From contig CAJAQT010000155.1 in the NCBI GenBank assembly GCA_903944165.1, positions 1 through 55,447 on the forward strand: 55,447 bases of DNA. The letters run 5' to 3'. Both the position numbers and the translations under genes were made by a program. Below are positions 27,880 to 37,347 of this stretch, one piece after another. This DNA comes from an uncultured Methylococcaceae bacterium (GTDB lineage Bacteria > Pseudomonadota > Gammaproteobacteria > Methylococcales > Methylomonadaceae). The notes under the pieces are model-generated. The model made no database searches. It was not told the origin of the DNA and saw nothing but the letters and a program-made list of their open reading frames with translations. Positions within the stretch are counted from its first letter, which is position 1, and every line of letters begins with the position of its first letter.

Positions 27880-28492
27880 TGCGTTAAGTCAAGGTTTAGT
27901 ACGTTGCCATGAGTGTGGGCAGGTAGTGCAAATTAGCTTAGTAAATAAACCTTGTCCAGTTTGTCAAAGTCAATTGCACGCCCGCACGCCACATAGTTTG
28001 CAGCGCACAACCGCGTATTTATTAAGTAGCTATATTTTGTATATTCCCGCCAATGTCTTTCCCATTATGAATGTTACGCAAATGGGCGTGACCGAAGAGC
28101 ATACTATTTTGGGCGGTATTCTTTCCTTAATCGAAAGTGATATGTTGCCCATTGCTTTATTGGTGATGATTGCTAGTATTTTAGTACCGCTCTTGAAACT
28201 AATAGGCATTACCTTATTGTTGCTTAATGTTCAGTTGCGCTGGCAACGCAATGCACGCTTATGGACTATGCTCTATCGTGCTATTTGTTTTGTAGGGCGC
28301 TGGTCAATGCTAGATATTTTTATGATTTCAATTTTAGTCGCGTTGGTAGACTTAGGCAGTGTCTCCAAAGTGATTGCAGGCCCTGCCGCCACTGCTTTTG
28401 CTGCGGTGGTTGTGTTAACTATGTTTGCTGCTAAAAGTTTTGATCCACGTTTAATTTGGGACAACCAATCAACGAGAAAATCGCGTCCATGA
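27863..28492 (+). CDS. PqiA family membrane protein, C-terminal half-type
   Basis: Second PqiA-type protein of 209 residues. It has its own zinc ribbon (CHECGQVV and CPVCQSQLH) and four hydrophobic helices, with the family motif YIPANVFPIMNV in the first. It corresponds to the second module of the fused E. coli PqiA. It overlaps the first half gene by 17 bases and pqiB by 4 (ATGA), so the operon is tightly coupled. The two halves presumably assemble in the inner membrane with PqiB. Confidence 0.9.
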   Translation: MTSNPSALSQGLVRCHECGQVVQISLVNKPCPVCQSQLHARTPHSLQRTTAYLLSSYILYIPANVFPIMNVTQMGVTEEHTILGGILSLIESDMLPIALLVMIASILVPLLKLIGITLLLLNVQLRWQRNARLWTMLYRAICFVGRWSMLDIFMISILVALVDLGSVSKVIAGPAATAFAAVVVLTMFAAKSFDPRLIWDNQSTRKSRP

Positions 28493-30072
28493 ATCCAGAT
28501 ATCGAGCCTTATTTAACTGAAGACATTACCTTAAATAAAAAATCAAGACTGCCCTTGGTGTGGTTCTTACCCGTTATTGCGCTGATTGTCAGCAGTTGGT
28601 TAATTTATAAAGCGATTTCTGAACAAGGCCCAGTGATTACCATTACTTTTCCTGATGCAGAAGGCTTAGAGGTTGACAAAACACGATTGAAATATCTGGA
28701 CGTAGAAGTAGGGAAGGTAACCGCAATCACTATTAGCAAAGATTTAAAAAGCATTAATGTCACCGCACAAATGAATGACGGAGCAGAAGCGTATCTTAAA
28801 GAACAAACACAATTTTGGGTGGTGCGTCCGCGCGTAGGTTTGGGGGGGGTATCTGGTTTAAATACTTTGTTGTCAGGCCCTTATATTGGCATTAAACCTG
28901 GCGAAGGACATGATCGAAAGCATTTTATGGGACTTATCTCCCCACCCACTTTAAAAAATAATGATGAAGGCAAGCAATTTGTTTTGGAGACCACTAACTT
29001 AGGCTCAATGACCCCTGGCACGCCCATTAATTATCATGGCGTGATTGTTGGGGAAGTGTTAGATCATCAAGTATCAGCTCAGGTTGATGCCATTAAATTA
29101 ACTATTTTTATCAAAAAACCTTACGATCAGTTGGTAAAAAAACAAACCCGTTTTTGGATTGATAGTGGTGTAGATTTATCCGCAAGTGCGGATGGTTTTA
29201 AAGTAAGAACAGGGCCATTAATTTCGTTATTAAGTGGTGGAATTGCTTTTAGAACCAGTAGTGACGCGCTACTCACGCCTACAGCAGACGAATATACTCA
29301 CTTTATTTTATATGACACTTACGATCAATCGACACAAGTTTTTTATAGCAAAACATTAACCTACGTGATGTATTTTAACAGCTCAGTGCGTGGCTTAACT
29401 GAAGGCGCACCCGTGCAACTGCGCGGTATTCCCGTCGGCAAAGTCACTGGAATCACGCTGGAGTTAGATAAAAAAACCGCTGAAATTCGCATTCCAGTCA
29501 CTGTTGAAATAGAGCCACAGCGCATCAGCATTATTAATAATCTTCCTGGTGTAAGCGATAAAGAGATGGTCGATGCGCTGATTAAAAAAGGCTTACGTGC
29601 ACAATTGCAAACGGGCAGTCTGCTTACAGGGCAATTACTGGTTGATTTGGACTTTCACCCCACGAGTAAACTTACTTTGCACACTAATAACAGTGCTTTT
29701 CTTGAGTTTCCTACCACGGCAAGCTCAATGGATCAATTTACCCATTCTGCTCAAACGATTATGGACAAAATTGCTAAATTACCCCTAGAAGACATGAGTT
29801 TAGAAATTAATAGCACACTAAAAGCCTTGCAAAGCACTTCAAAAGCCACCGACCGTATGCTGAATAGTGCCAAAACTACGTTAGATACCACGGATAAAAC
29901 CATGACTTCGGCTAATCAAGTATTAAATTCAATTGAACCAGGTTCAACAACTCGTTATGAATTAGATAAACTGTTGCAAGAATTGGGACAGACCGCAAGC
30001 TCTGTGAAACAATTAACTGATTATTTGCAACAACATCCAGACACGTTATTGCATGGTAAAAGTAAGGAATAA
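28489..30072 (+). CDS. pqiB: PqiB, triple-MCE periplasmic tunnel protein
   Basis: Spans the periplasm as a lipid-conducting tube between PqiA and PqiC. From the ATG at 28489 (AACGAG 10 or so bases upstream) it has 527 residues. A membrane anchor (LVWFLPVIALIVSSWLIY) is followed by three MCE repeats, starting about residues 45, 160 and 285: GPVITITFPDAEGLE, LETTNLGSMTPGTPINYHG and YVMYFNSSVRGLTEGAPVQLRG. The helical tail (SLEINSTLKALQSTSKA onward) is the coiled-coil needle. The frame is open upstream to a TTG at 28456, but that would overlap the preceding gene by 37 bases. pqiC follows after 2 bases. Confidence 0.95.
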   Translation: MNPDIEPYLTEDITLNKKSRLPLVWFLPVIALIVSSWLIYKAISEQGPVITITFPDAEGLEVDKTRLKYLDVEVGKVTAITISKDLKSINVTAQMNDGAEAYLKEQTQFWVVRPRVGLGGVSGLNTLLSGPYIGIKPGEGHDRKHFMGLISPPTLKNNDEGKQFVLETTNLGSMTPGTPINYHGVIVGEVLDHQVSAQVDAIKLTIFIKKPYDQLVKKQTRFWIDSGVDLSASADGFKVRTGPLISLLSGGIAFRTSSDALLTPTADEYTHFILYDTYDQSTQVFYSKTLTYVMYFNSSVRGLTEGAPVQLRGIPVGKVTGITLELDKKTAEIRIPVTVEIEPQRISIINNLPGVSDKEMVDALIKKGLRAQLQTGSLLTGQLLVDLDFHPTSKLTLHTNNSAFLEFPTTASSMDQFTHSAQTIMDKIAKLPLEDMSLEINSTLKALQSTSKATDRMLNSAKTTLDTTDKTMTSANQVLNSIEPGSTTRYELDKLLQELGQTASSVKQLTDYLQQHPDTLLHGKSKE

Positions 30073-30074
30073 CA

Positions 30075-30659
30075 ATGGCCAAACATCGCGCAACATTTTT
30101 CGTAAGCCTACTCGCAGTGCTAATGCTTACTGCGTGCAGCACAACCCCACCTACGCATTTTTATGTGTTAGAAGCGTTGCCACACACCGCGCGCGCCAAC
30201 AGTCAGGCCTTAGCGATTGGCATTGGCCCCATCACGTTACCCGCCTTGCTTGACAGAAAACAAATGGTCACGCGTCTGCACGATAACCGCGTGCAGCTGG
30301 CAGAATTTCACCAATGGGCTGAGCCACTAAAAGACACCCTGCCGCGTGTCATAGTAAAAAATTTAGCAGAACTACAGCCCAGTTATGTTTTTAGAGCATA
30401 TCCCTGGAGTGCTTATGGCAACGTAGATTATCGTATTATTATTGACATCGATAGTTTTGCAGCAGAGACCAAAAAAACCGTAAAATTATCGGCAAGCTGG
30501 GCCATTATGGATGAACGTCAGCATACGATTATCAAAAATGGCAAAATCAAGTTTGAGCACGTTTTAGCTAATCCTGCACCCGCAGCAATTGCCGAAGCCA
30601 TGAGCCAATTACTTAGCCAATTTAGCCAACGGTTAATACAAGATATTGAACTACACTAG
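30075..30659 (+). CDS. pqiC: PqiC, outer-membrane lipoprotein of the Pqi system
   Basis: 194-residue lipoprotein. The signal peptide ends in the lipobox LTAC, and the mature part starts with CSTTPPTHFYVLEALP. Segments such as LAIGIGPITLPALLDRKQMVTR and EFHQWAEPLKDTLPRVI are hallmarks of the ABC_trans_aux / DUF330 family. PqiC is thought to form an outer-membrane ring that docks the PqiB needle. Ribosome site AAGGAATAACA before the ATG. Last gene of the pqi operon; the next gene is 103 bases away. Confidence 0.94.
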   Translation: MAKHRATFFVSLLAVLMLTACSTTPPTHFYVLEALPHTARANSQALAIGIGPITLPALLDRKQMVTRLHDNRVQLAEFHQWAEPLKDTLPRVIVKNLAELQPSYVFRAYPWSAYGNVDYRIIIDIDSFAAETKKTVKLSASWAIMDERQHTIIKNGKIKFEHVLANPAPAAIAEAMSQLLSQFSQRLIQDIELH

Positions 30660-30762
30660 CTAACGAGACAGTTAGGGGGAGAAACTGCGCCCACATAACT
30701 GTTTTTATAGTTTTTAACGTGTTCCAAGCTGCCCCTAAAACACTTACTTTCACTTTATACTT

Positions 30763-31509
30763 ATGCGCTTATTACTTTTCTTGCTGTTGATCTTGCAGCC
30801 TTTACTTGCGGCAAGTGAACAGCTCATGGTGACACCTTATCGCCCGACCATTTCCAATCCAGCAGAGTTATCTGCCTTGCGGCATGTTGAGCTTGAATTT
30901 GGTGCTCAATCCACTCAGCCCGGACAAACGGTGGAGCGAGATAGCTTGCCTTTTTTACTAAAATACCCCTTTGCCGAGCAATGGGGATTAATGGTAGGTG
31001 GCGAGGCTTGGATTAATTCGCGTGATCAGGATGGTACGGTGTCTGGCTTTGGTAATACTGCAGTGATGCTTAAGCATTATCACCCCTTAAGTCAAACCTT
31101 AGCGGTGGGTATTGAAGCCGGAGCAATTCTACCCTCAGCGCGTTCGTCACTTGGGCAAGGCCGTACCGATTATTTAACCAATTTAATTGTTAGTCAGGAT
31201 ATAGCGGATCTTCGTATTGACATCAATGCGGGGGTCACCCGTCGAGGCTTTAAACAAGCAGGGGGCGAACGTTTCATGTACAACTGGGCGATAGCCGCCT
31301 CGCAAATGTTTACCCAACGCTGGGGTATCGCAGGTGAATTCTCAGGTTTATTAGCGGAACAACAGGCGGCAAGCAGTCAATTTTTAACGTCGTTTAATTA
31401 TCAACTAACACCCGCCGTGGTAGTGGATTTTGGCGGCAGTATCGGCATGACTGAAGCCACAGACGATTATGTTATATTTACGGGCGTTTCTTGGTTACTT
31501 GCCCCTTAA
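30763..31509 (+). CDS. Outer-membrane beta-barrel protein (phenol MetA-pathway / transporter-like)
   Basis: 248 residues with a signal peptide (LLLFLLLILQPLLAAS) and alternating beta strands typical of a small barrel: VELEFGAQ, LLKYPFAEQWGLMVGGEAWI, GFGNTAVMLKHY, LAVGIEAGAIL, DLRIDINAGVTRRG, WGIAGEFSGLL and VVDFGGSIGM. It ends in a hydrophobic strand, WLLAP. The pattern resembles the putative MetA-pathway/OmpP1-like transporter proteins, but no substrate can be named. It follows pqiC by 103 bases on the same strand, so it may belong to the same envelope-lipid unit; that is inference. Followed by a hairpin. Confidence 0.65.
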   Translation: MRLLLFLLLILQPLLAASEQLMVTPYRPTISNPAELSALRHVELEFGAQSTQPGQTVERDSLPFLLKYPFAEQWGLMVGGEAWINSRDQDGTVSGFGNTAVMLKHYHPLSQTLAVGIEAGAILPSARSSLGQGRTDYLTNLIVSQDIADLRIDINAGVTRRGFKQAGGERFMYNWAIAASQMFTQRWGIAGEFSGLLAEQQAASSQFLTSFNYQLTPAVVVDFGGSIGMTEATDDYVIFTGVSWLLAP

Positions 31510-31522
31510 AAAGGCGAATTAT

Positions 31523-31548
31523 GGTAAGCGCTTAATAAAGCACTTACC
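31523..31548. terminator. Hairpin between convergent barrel gene and yicC
   Basis: GGTAAG (31523-31528) pairs with CTTACC (31543-31548); inside it, after one mismatch, GCTT pairs with AAGC around AATA. It begins 13 bases after the barrel-gene stop. No U-tract follows, so the terminator call is moderate. Confidence 0.5.
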
Positions 31549-31655
31549 AATAGGCTGGGGTGGGATTGTCCTGATTATAAGCAATCTTTCTTGGCATAGT
31601 CGACCATCACATACTATTTCGGTTTAACCTTGCAGTGTATTTTGCCCCGTAATGC

Positions 31656-32522
31656 TTATTCGATGTTTTGAATTTGCTCGCGCATTTGTTCAATGAGAAC
31701 TTTTAATTCAATCGCGATTTGGGTCATTTCTTTATCTGCTGATTTTGCACCTAAGGTGTTGGCTTCGCGGTTAAGCTCTTGCATTAAAAAATCTAAGCGT
31801 CTACCCACGGGTTCGTGTTGAGTGAGCGTTCGCTGTACTTCGTTGATGTGCGTATGCAGACGATCGAGCTCTTCTGTTACATCCAGTCTTTGTGCAAGGA
31901 TAACCAATTCTTGTTCTAAGCGATCAAAATCAGGTTGGCTGATAAGCTCTAGTATGCGATTTTTATATTTCTTGTGAAGTGCGCTTAATACGCTAGGCAT
32001 GCGTTGGCTGGCTTGCTCGATATAGCTCTGGCTTTTTTGACAACGCTCTAAAAGGAGTTGTTGTAATTGTTTTCCCTCACGTTCGCGAACTATTAAAAAA
32101 TCAGCTACCGTTTTTTTTACTAAGTCCTGTAAGCATGCAAGAGTATCTGTTGCATTAAGCTCTTGCTCTTGCTGAACGCCTGGGTACGCAAGTACATCTA
32201 GTGCGGAAAACGCACTGCATGAGGGAATGAGGTCGGTGATGAGTTGAGTGGCTTCTTGAAGCGCTTTAACAGAAGCTTTATTCACATGAATCGTGTTTGA
32301 ACTCGCACCGTTTTTTTTGTGTGAAATAATACATTCTATTTTACCGCGACTCACGGCATCACTAATCAGTGTGCGTAACGTGGTTTCTGCAAAACGTAAG
32401 TGATCTGGAATTTTTATGTTTATGTCACAGTAACGATGATTAACTGAACGTAGCTCACAACTAAGCATTAAATGGTTAATTTCTGTTTCATTGCTGGCAA
32501 AAGCCGTCATACTTTTTGTCAT
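31656..32522 (-). CDS. yicC: YicC family endoribonuclease
   Basis: 288 residues, the usual length. The N-terminal segment MTKSMTAFASNE with LSCELRSVNHRYCD is the YicC signature, and the C-terminal DUF1732 part includes RLHTHINEV, GRRLDFLMQELNREANTLGAKS. E. coli YicC is described as an RNase that acts on small RNAs such as RyhB. Ribosome site AAGGTAAACA before the ATG. gmk, often nearby, is absent. Divergent from the HAD gene across 251 bases with no clear signals. Confidence 0.94.
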   Translation of the reverse strand: MTKSMTAFASNETEINHLMLSCELRSVNHRYCDINIKIPDHLRFAETTLRTLISDAVSRGKIECIISHKKNGASSNTIHVNKASVKALQEATQLITDLIPSCSAFSALDVLAYPGVQQEQELNATDTLACLQDLVKKTVADFLIVREREGKQLQQLLLERCQKSQSYIEQASQRMPSVLSALHKKYKNRILELISQPDFDRLEQELVILAQRLDVTEELDRLHTHINEVQRTLTQHEPVGRRLDFLMQELNREANTLGAKSADKEMTQIAIELKVLIEQMREQIQNIE

Positions 32523-32773
32523 TGTTTACCTTAAAGTGTTTGTGTAGGGTTTTATTGCCTTATCTTGTATTAAATTTTGATAATTTACCCAAGAAAGTGC
32601 TTATATTGTTTTACGTAATATTTTTTTACTGATTAAATCAGATTTACCAAGTAATTACCTAAAGAAATACTGATATTTTATTAATATTTTTTTTATGGGC
32701 AACGCTACATTATTGGCTCAAGCTGGTTACTCATAACACTTCACAATTATTCACTTTAACTGGAACTTACGTC

Positions 32774-33541
32774 ATGCCCACTAATGATATTTACGCGCTT
32801 GATTTTGATGGTGTTATTTGCCATAGCGCAGTTGAAACTGCGATCACTGGCTGGAAAGCCGCAGGGCATTTTTGGTCGGATATGCCCGCCCTACCTTCTA
32901 CTGAAGCGATTGATCAATTTGCCCTTATTCGTCCGTTAATTGAAACGGGTTATGAGGCCATTTTAGGTATGCGGTTGTTATTTTTAGGCTATTCTTGTGC
33001 TGAAATTTGTGCTGACTACTCGGTAAAAATTAAATGCTTAATTGAGGACTTAGGCGTTGAAACAGAAACCTTAAAGCACTGTTTTGGCACCACTCGCGAT
33101 GCCTGGATTGCAGAGGATATCAATGCTTGGCTGGCAATGAATCCTTTATTTCCTGGTGTACAACAAAAATTACAGGCGTTAACTGCAACCCATACGTGGT
33201 ACATCATCACCACCAAGCAAGAACGCTTTGTGCACAAAATTTTACACGCAAATGCTATTGATTTAGCACCTGAACGTATTTTTGGTTTAGATAGAAAGCT
33301 AACTAAAGCACAGGTTTTAAATGCTTTATTAGCAGTGCATCCAGGCGCTACACTGACATTTGTGGAAGATCGCCTTGCTACCTTAGAAACTATTCAACGT
33401 GACCCCAGCTTACGTAAGCTTAATCTGGGCTTGGCGTGTTGGGGTTACAATACTGATCACGAACAAACTCAGGCACTAACGCAGGGGGTTACGTTGTTAA
33501 GTTTGGCAAATTTTTTAGTGTTCCCCCGCGTGGTAAGCTGA
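32774..33541 (+). CDS. HAD-superfamily hydrolase
   Basis: 255 residues. The four HAD motifs are visible: the nucleophile in YALDFDGVICH, the threonine in YIITTKQ, the lysine around RKLTKAQVL and the acidic pair in FVEDRLATLE. An alpha-helical cap lies between motifs I and II (residues about 20-125). Members with this pattern occur in bacteria and plants as uncharacterised phosphatases. The substrate cannot be told. It converges on recB, 22 bases apart. Confidence 0.85.
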   Translation: MPTNDIYALDFDGVICHSAVETAITGWKAAGHFWSDMPALPSTEAIDQFALIRPLIETGYEAILGMRLLFLGYSCAEICADYSVKIKCLIEDLGVETETLKHCFGTTRDAWIAEDINAWLAMNPLFPGVQQKLQALTATHTWYIITTKQERFVHKILHANAIDLAPERIFGLDRKLTKAQVLNALLAVHPGATLTFVEDRLATLETIQRDPSLRKLNLGLACWGYNTDHEQTQALTQGVTLLSLANFLVFPRVVS

Positions 33542-33563
33542 TAACTCGCTTGTGCCGAAGTTA

Positions 33564-36500
33564 TTAAGTAAAAAGTGCGGCTAATTCTTCTACTTTTTCG
33601 CGTGCTGGTCGGTCTTGATAAACGCCACTTAATGGCTGATCTGCACTCATTCCTCGCACAAATAAATAACGCACGCCGCCAAAGTGCATTTCATAGTCAT
33701 AGCCGTCCAGACGTTGTTGTAAATAACGATGTAATACTACGGTGTAAAGCCAATATTGCAAACCATAATTATGGTGGCGCATTGCCTGTTGTAAGCGTTG
33801 TTCGGTGTAATCTGGCAGCGTGTTGGTTTTGTAATCCATCACATAATATTGACCTTGATATTCACAGACTAAATCTATAAAACCCGTTAAATACCCACTC
33901 AGCAGCTTACTGGGCAGGGCTTGATAGACGGGGCTAAACGCGAGTGCCGCATTAATTTGAGCAACATCAAGTTTTGGTAATGACACATAAAACGCTAACT
34001 CCTTTAAACATTTAGTTTCTTCAATGTTTTTTAAACAAAAGCTGGGTTCGGTTGCAGATAAGGGTGTGTGCACTAGGTTTTGCAAACACTTGGCTAGCAG
34101 TTCAGGTGCTACGAACTCAACGCCATATTGCTGGCACAATTGCTGATATTGCTCGTTATTAATATTGGCGAGTGCTAGGTCAGCATAGCGATGACTTTCT
34201 AATAATCGATGCACTACATTACCTAGCTGTGCGCCTTTGGGTATGTTTGCCCATGGTGACGTGTGCTGGTTTGCAGTGGGCGTATTGTCTTGCGGCGCAT
34301 TAGTTAAATCATCATCGTCGTCGTTGCTGTCATTGGCAAATTCTGCTGCGTCGTATGTTCGCGTATTGGCTAATGCCGTGTAACTACTCATTTGCCACGT
34401 TGTGTACCAAAGGCGTTGACGCGTTAATGCTGTTAAAGTTTGTGTAGTGTTAATTGGGTGCTGATAACGCTCTGTTGCAACGACGGGAATGTCTATTAGG
34501 GTGTGTGCAATCCCCGTTGTTGAGGCTAAAGCCCTTAATGTATCAAACTGTTCATCAAAGCTTAAATCAGACAAATTGATTAAACGGGCTAGGGCTGACT
34601 GATTAACTGTCTTTTTGTTGTGCACATCTGCCCAAATAACATAGTTTAGATATTTTGCTCGGGTTAAGGCAACGTAAGCAACACGTATGGCTTCGGCGCG
34701 GCTTTCTTGTGCGGCCATTTTTTGATGCTGCGCAAAGTCCGTTGAGCCAATGTCAATTAGCTGATGATTGTCTTGATGACAGCTGACTATCGTAGCAGTA
34801 TCGTTTTTTTTATCATTGCTCCAAAGATATGGACAAAACACCACGGGGTATTCCAGTCCTTTAGCGCGATGCATGGTGATGATTTGCACAGCATTTGCGT
34901 CACTTTCTAAACGTAACACATGATGCTCGTCGCAATCTTTCGTTGTTTTGGCCTCAATAATACGACTTTCCAGCCACTGTAAGGTTTTATTGAGACCAAG
35001 ATATTCTTCATGTACTGCCTGTTGTAGCAGTTCTATTAAATGATAAATATTAGTCATCACGCGCTCTGCGGAGGGGCATTTCGGTAAGTAGGCAATTATT
35101 TTCGAATGCGAAAGCACCTTAATTATCATTGCTAACGCACCTTGTTGTTGCCAGTATTGATGGTAATCTGCAAATTGAAGTAAGTAACTATCCATTGCCT
35201 CTTGATTGCCAAATAATTGGAACAAGGCTTGTCCATCCATGCCGTACCAAGCACAGCTTAAGGCTTGTCTTAATAAGCCTAGGTCATTAGGCTTAGCAAT
35301 TGCGCGTAGTAGTGTTAATAACGCTTCTGCTTCAGGCGAGGTAAATACTGACTCAGTGCCGTTTATGAGTGCCGGCACTCCTGCGTTGAGTAGTGCTTGT
35401 TGATACGCTTTGGCTTGATTGTTTGATTTTACCAAAATAGCTATATCGTTAGGTTGCAGCCTATTATTTGCGGGCTGTAGCGTCACTTCTTTTGTTAATA
35501 ATCGAACAATTTCTTTTACGACTGCTTGTTGAAGTTGGGCGTCTGCTTTTGTTGAAGACCAATATGATGTGTCTGCTGAGTATTGGTTTAATTGCCAAAG
35601 CTGCAAAGGTACGATGGGTTCACCGGCGAGACTTAAGTAAGCTTCGGTTGCTGATTTAGCTGGACGCACTGGTTTAAAGACTAAATCTGCTAAACAAAAC
35701 ACGTTTTCACGCTTAAATAAAGTATTCACTGCCGTCACTAAGTCAGGATGTGAGCGCCAATTTTCGCCTAAGGTGTAACGCTGCTGGGCGGTTTTTTGTG
35801 CAGCTAAATAAGAATAAATATCAGCACCGCGAAATTTATAAATAGCTTGTTTGGGATCGCCTATTAAAAATAACGCATGCGTATCGCAATTAAAAAGCGT
35901 TGAGAAAATAAACCATTGTTCGTCATCGGTATCTTGAAATTCATCAATTAAAGCAACAGAAAAACGGGTGCGTAAGGCTTGAGTTAAGTTGTCGGCTTTT
36001 TCACTTTGCAAGGCTTCGGCTAAGCGAATAATTAAATCATCAAAGGATAAGACATTGAGTTCTTGTCCACGTTGAGTTAACTCAATTCTTAAGGTCTCTA
36101 ATAAAGCACAACGAAAAGTTAATGCTAAGGCGTGTATCGCTGTACTTAATTCCGTTAATGCTTGGTTTTTTAAGTCTAATTTTTCAAGAAATTCTTGCTT
36201 ACGTTGATCGCCATGTATTTTTTTTGTGGTTTTAAATTTAGTCCCATGTAACCCCTCTTTTATGGTGTTGGTGGTAAATAAAGCAAACGCTGTTGCCGGC
36301 GGAGGTAGCTCATTTTCCCCCTCTATCCACGCGTGTAATATCGGTGCGTAGTCAGTAAATTCTTTAATATATATATCTTTAAAAAAACCTTTGTGTGTCT
36401 TAATGCGCTCAGAACAGCTATCAAACTCCTCCCTGACATTTTTAGCTAACTCACTGATAAGAAATAATTGTTTATCGACATCATAATGTTCTTGAAGAGT

Positions 36501-37187
36501 GGGTGATACGTGTAAATGCGTGTGTGCGCTTAAGGCCGCAGCTGGAAAATTCTTCACGCTAGCAAGTAATGCATCGGGTGTTTTAAAGTGCGATCTTAAC
36601 AAAGCGACCTCCCAAACAGAGCGTTCATACATCTGTTTACGCCAGAAATCATCTGCACAGGCTTGTTTAATGGCGTCAATACTAGCACTTAATTCGACAT
36701 TAAATAATTGTCCACTTTCTAAGGCATGTTCTCGTAAAACTCGCTGACAAAAACCATGAATCGTAAAAATAGCGGCCCGATCAATGTCTAATAATGCTAA
36801 GTTTAAGCGTCGTTGAATTTCTGTTTTGGGCAAGGTGAGTTGAACTTGAATTAACCATTTGGTAAGTTTTTCGTCTAACTCTGCTGTACCCTCTGCACGT
36901 GTTAACGCTTTTTGAGCTGTGGCTAGGCGACTTCGTATTCGTGTTTTTAGCTCTTCCGTGGCGGCTTTGGTAAAAGTAACCACTAAGATTTTTTCTAAAA
37001 GAAGTCCTTCTTCCACCACTAATCGTAGCACCAGCATGGCAAGTGCATAGGTTTTGCCCGTGCCCGCACTGGCCTCTAATAACGTCACACCTTTATTAAT
37101 GGGGGTGCTCACGACATCGAATTCATTAACAGTAGAATCTTGCTTTTCCATAGTGTTATCAGGTGCTTGAGTTAGATGAACAGACAT
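33564..37187 (-). CDS. recB: Exodeoxyribonuclease V beta subunit RecB
   Basis: The helicase-nuclease of RecBCD. A 1207-residue UvrD-like superfamily 1 helicase with Walker A ASAGTGKT near residue 40, VALIDEFQDTDD (motif II), IGDPKQAIYKFRGAD, LGENWRSHPDLV and TMHRAKGLEYPVVF. The C-terminal nuclease domain has the spacing D1105, D1118, K1120 in FIDLV and MDYKTN, matching the catalytic residues of RecB. The N-terminus fits either ATG 37187 or 37151. recC and recD are not adjacent on either side, so they must lie elsewhere. RecB rather than AddA is favoured by the LLEASAGTGKTYALA and EHALESG segments. Confidence 0.93.
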   Translation of the reverse strand: MSVHLTQAPDNTMEKQDSTVNEFDVVSTPINKGVTLLEASAGTGKTYALAMLVLRLVVEEGLLLEKILVVTFTKAATEELKTRIRSRLATAQKALTRAEGTAELDEKLTKWLIQVQLTLPKTEIQRRLNLALLDIDRAAIFTIHGFCQRVLREHALESGQLFNVELSASIDAIKQACADDFWRKQMYERSVWEVALLRSHFKTPDALLASVKNFPAAALSAHTHLHVSPTLQEHYDVDKQLFLISELAKNVREEFDSCSERIKTHKGFFKDIYIKEFTDYAPILHAWIEGENELPPPATAFALFTTNTIKEGLHGTKFKTTKKIHGDQRKQEFLEKLDLKNQALTELSTAIHALALTFRCALLETLRIELTQRGQELNVLSFDDLIIRLAEALQSEKADNLTQALRTRFSVALIDEFQDTDDEQWFIFSTLFNCDTHALFLIGDPKQAIYKFRGADIYSYLAAQKTAQQRYTLGENWRSHPDLVTAVNTLFKRENVFCLADLVFKPVRPAKSATEAYLSLAGEPIVPLQLWQLNQYSADTSYWSSTKADAQLQQAVVKEIVRLLTKEVTLQPANNRLQPNDIAILVKSNNQAKAYQQALLNAGVPALINGTESVFTSPEAEALLTLLRAIAKPNDLGLLRQALSCAWYGMDGQALFQLFGNQEAMDSYLLQFADYHQYWQQQGALAMIIKVLSHSKIIAYLPKCPSAERVMTNIYHLIELLQQAVHEEYLGLNKTLQWLESRIIEAKTTKDCDEHHVLRLESDANAVQIITMHRAKGLEYPVVFCPYLWSNDKKNDTATIVSCHQDNHQLIDIGSTDFAQHQKMAAQESRAEAIRVAYVALTRAKYLNYVIWADVHNKKTVNQSALARLINLSDLSFDEQFDTLRALASTTGIAHTLIDIPVVATERYQHPINTTQTLTALTRQRLWYTTWQMSSYTALANTRTYDAAEFANDSNDDDDDLTNAPQDNTPTANQHTSPWANIPKGAQLGNVVHRLLESHRYADLALANINNEQYQQLCQQYGVEFVAPELLAKCLQNLVHTPLSATEPSFCLKNIEETKCLKELAFYVSLPKLDVAQINAALAFSPVYQALPSKLLSGYLTGFIDLVCEYQGQYYVMDYKTNTLPDYTEQRLQQAMRHHNYGLQYWLYTVVLHRYLQQRLDGYDYEMHFGGVRYLFVRGMSADQPLSGVYQDRPAREKVEELAALFT

Positions 37188-37347
37188 ACAGTAAGCTGTT
37201 CAAGGGGATATCATCAGGTTAACGAGTAAAACACGGCATAATACAATAGCGTTATCGTTGTCCAGTGGCTCATTTCCGTATGACGCCTGCTAAAATAATT
37301 AAAAAATCTTGTCCCCATAATGCCGTGTGCTTAGGAGAATTGCCATC

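Noticed and set aside
33564-37187. AddA nuclease instead of RecB
   Set aside because: N-terminal segments and length fit RecB better, and no addB lies adjacent.
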